NCBI GenBank assembly: GCA_934668295.1
Contig: CAKUND010000113.1
Location: forward strand, 1-5,607
DNA length: 5,607 nucleotides
Reading direction: 5' to 3'
DNA from: an uncultured Oscillospiraceae bacterium
Lineage (GTDB): Bacteria; Bacillota; Clostridia; Oscillospirales; Oscillospiraceae
Below, in pieces: positions 5,399 to 5,607 of the stretch. Positions within the stretch are counted from its first letter, which is position 1; every line of letters begins with the position of its first letter. A program made the position numbers and the translations under genes. The notes beneath the pieces are model-generated. The model saw nothing but the letters and a program-made list of their open reading frames with translations. It was not told where the DNA came from and ran no database searches.

Positions 5399-5440
5399 GC
5401 ATCTGGAAAGAGCCAGAATTTGGAGAGAGGCGGAATTCAT

Positions 5441-5607
5441 TTGGAACAACGACTTTATGAGGCCCTGCAGCGCAACCCCATCATTGCCGCTGTGCGCGAC
5501 GACGAGGGGCTGGCGCAGTGCCTGCGCACCGATATCCAGACCGTATTCGTGCTTTACGGCGATATCTGCAATATCTCTGAGATCGTCCGGCAGATCAAGG
5601 ACGCCGG
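5441..5607 (+). CDS. glpP: Glycerol-3-phosphate-responsive antiterminator GlpP (N-terminal part, 3' end beyond window)
   Basis: The frame starts at TTG 5441, about 10 nt after GGAGAGAGG (5422-5430). No in-frame ATG exists nearby, and ATG 5350 is out of frame. The 55 complete codons give the conserved beginning of the GlpP family (about 190 residues in full): NPIIAAVRDDEGL (12-24) and the block VFVLYGDICNISEIV (35-49). In Bacillus subtilis GlpP binds glycerol-3-phosphate and leader mRNA of glycerol genes, preventing termination and stabilising transcripts; that is family knowledge. Genes for glycerol kinase, facilitator or dehydrogenase may follow to the right but are not in the window. Upstream lie its own promoter with a palindrome and a terminator-like leader, suggesting more than one layer of control. 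No break or odd residue is seen in the visible part. Confidence 0.93.
   Translation, partial: MEQRLYEALQRNPIIAAVRDDEGLAQCLRTDIQTVFVLYGDICNISEIVRQIKDA

Overview
The window looks like chromosome from a GC-rich anaerobic Firmicute of the class Clostridia, most likely an Oscillospiraceae/Ruminococcaceae-type gut bacterium. The reasons are inference from content: GC-rich genes separated by AT-rich promoters, strong AAGGAGG-type ribosome sites, a Firmicute-type glycerol antiterminator (GlpP), a LytR-CpsA-Psr wall ligase, a DUF362 protein, and short palindromes beginning TGTAGGGGC. The genus cannot be fixed from this sequence alone.

Layout, left to right. (1) Positions 1-521, minus strand: the first 173 codons of a DUF362 protein whose 3' end lies outside the window. 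(2) 522-1090: a gene-free divergent spacer with four palindromic TGTAGGGGC elements arranged as two facing pairs, then a sigma-A-type promoter. (3) 1091-3130, plus strand: a two-gene operon of an LCP-family wall-polymer transferase with an unusually long charged cytoplasmic N-terminus, followed at once by a YbaK/ProX-type aminoacyl-tRNA deacylase. It ends at a hairpin (3135-3166) shared with the convergent operon. (4) 4968-3176, minus strand: a two-gene operon of a YheO/DauR-type PAS-HTH regulator followed by a zinc-ribbon, PLP-dependent threonine-synthase-like enzyme. The enzyme gene is frameshifted by an exact 8-bp tandem duplication at 3461-3476; removing one copy restores a 364-residue protein. 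(5) 4969-5440: a divergent control region. For the regulator it holds a consensus TTGACA-17-TATAAT promoter overlaid by three copies of a 16-17-bp AT-rich box. In the middle is a structured stretch with a 12-bp hairpin. For the rightward gene there is a promoter with a 9-bp inverted repeat and a terminator-like leader. (6) 5441-5607, plus strand: the first 55 codons of glpP, running off the window.

How the genes work together. The LCP protein acts at the cell envelope and its partner protects translation, so their pairing may only reflect shared expression. The regulator-enzyme pair looks like a self-regulated amino-acid (possibly catabolic) module, with the enzyme now apparently broken or slippage-prone. 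The glpP leader suggests that an attenuation step may control the control gene itself. I did not find a clearly new multi-gene system. The best leads are the 8-bp duplication, the three-box promoter and the glpP leader.
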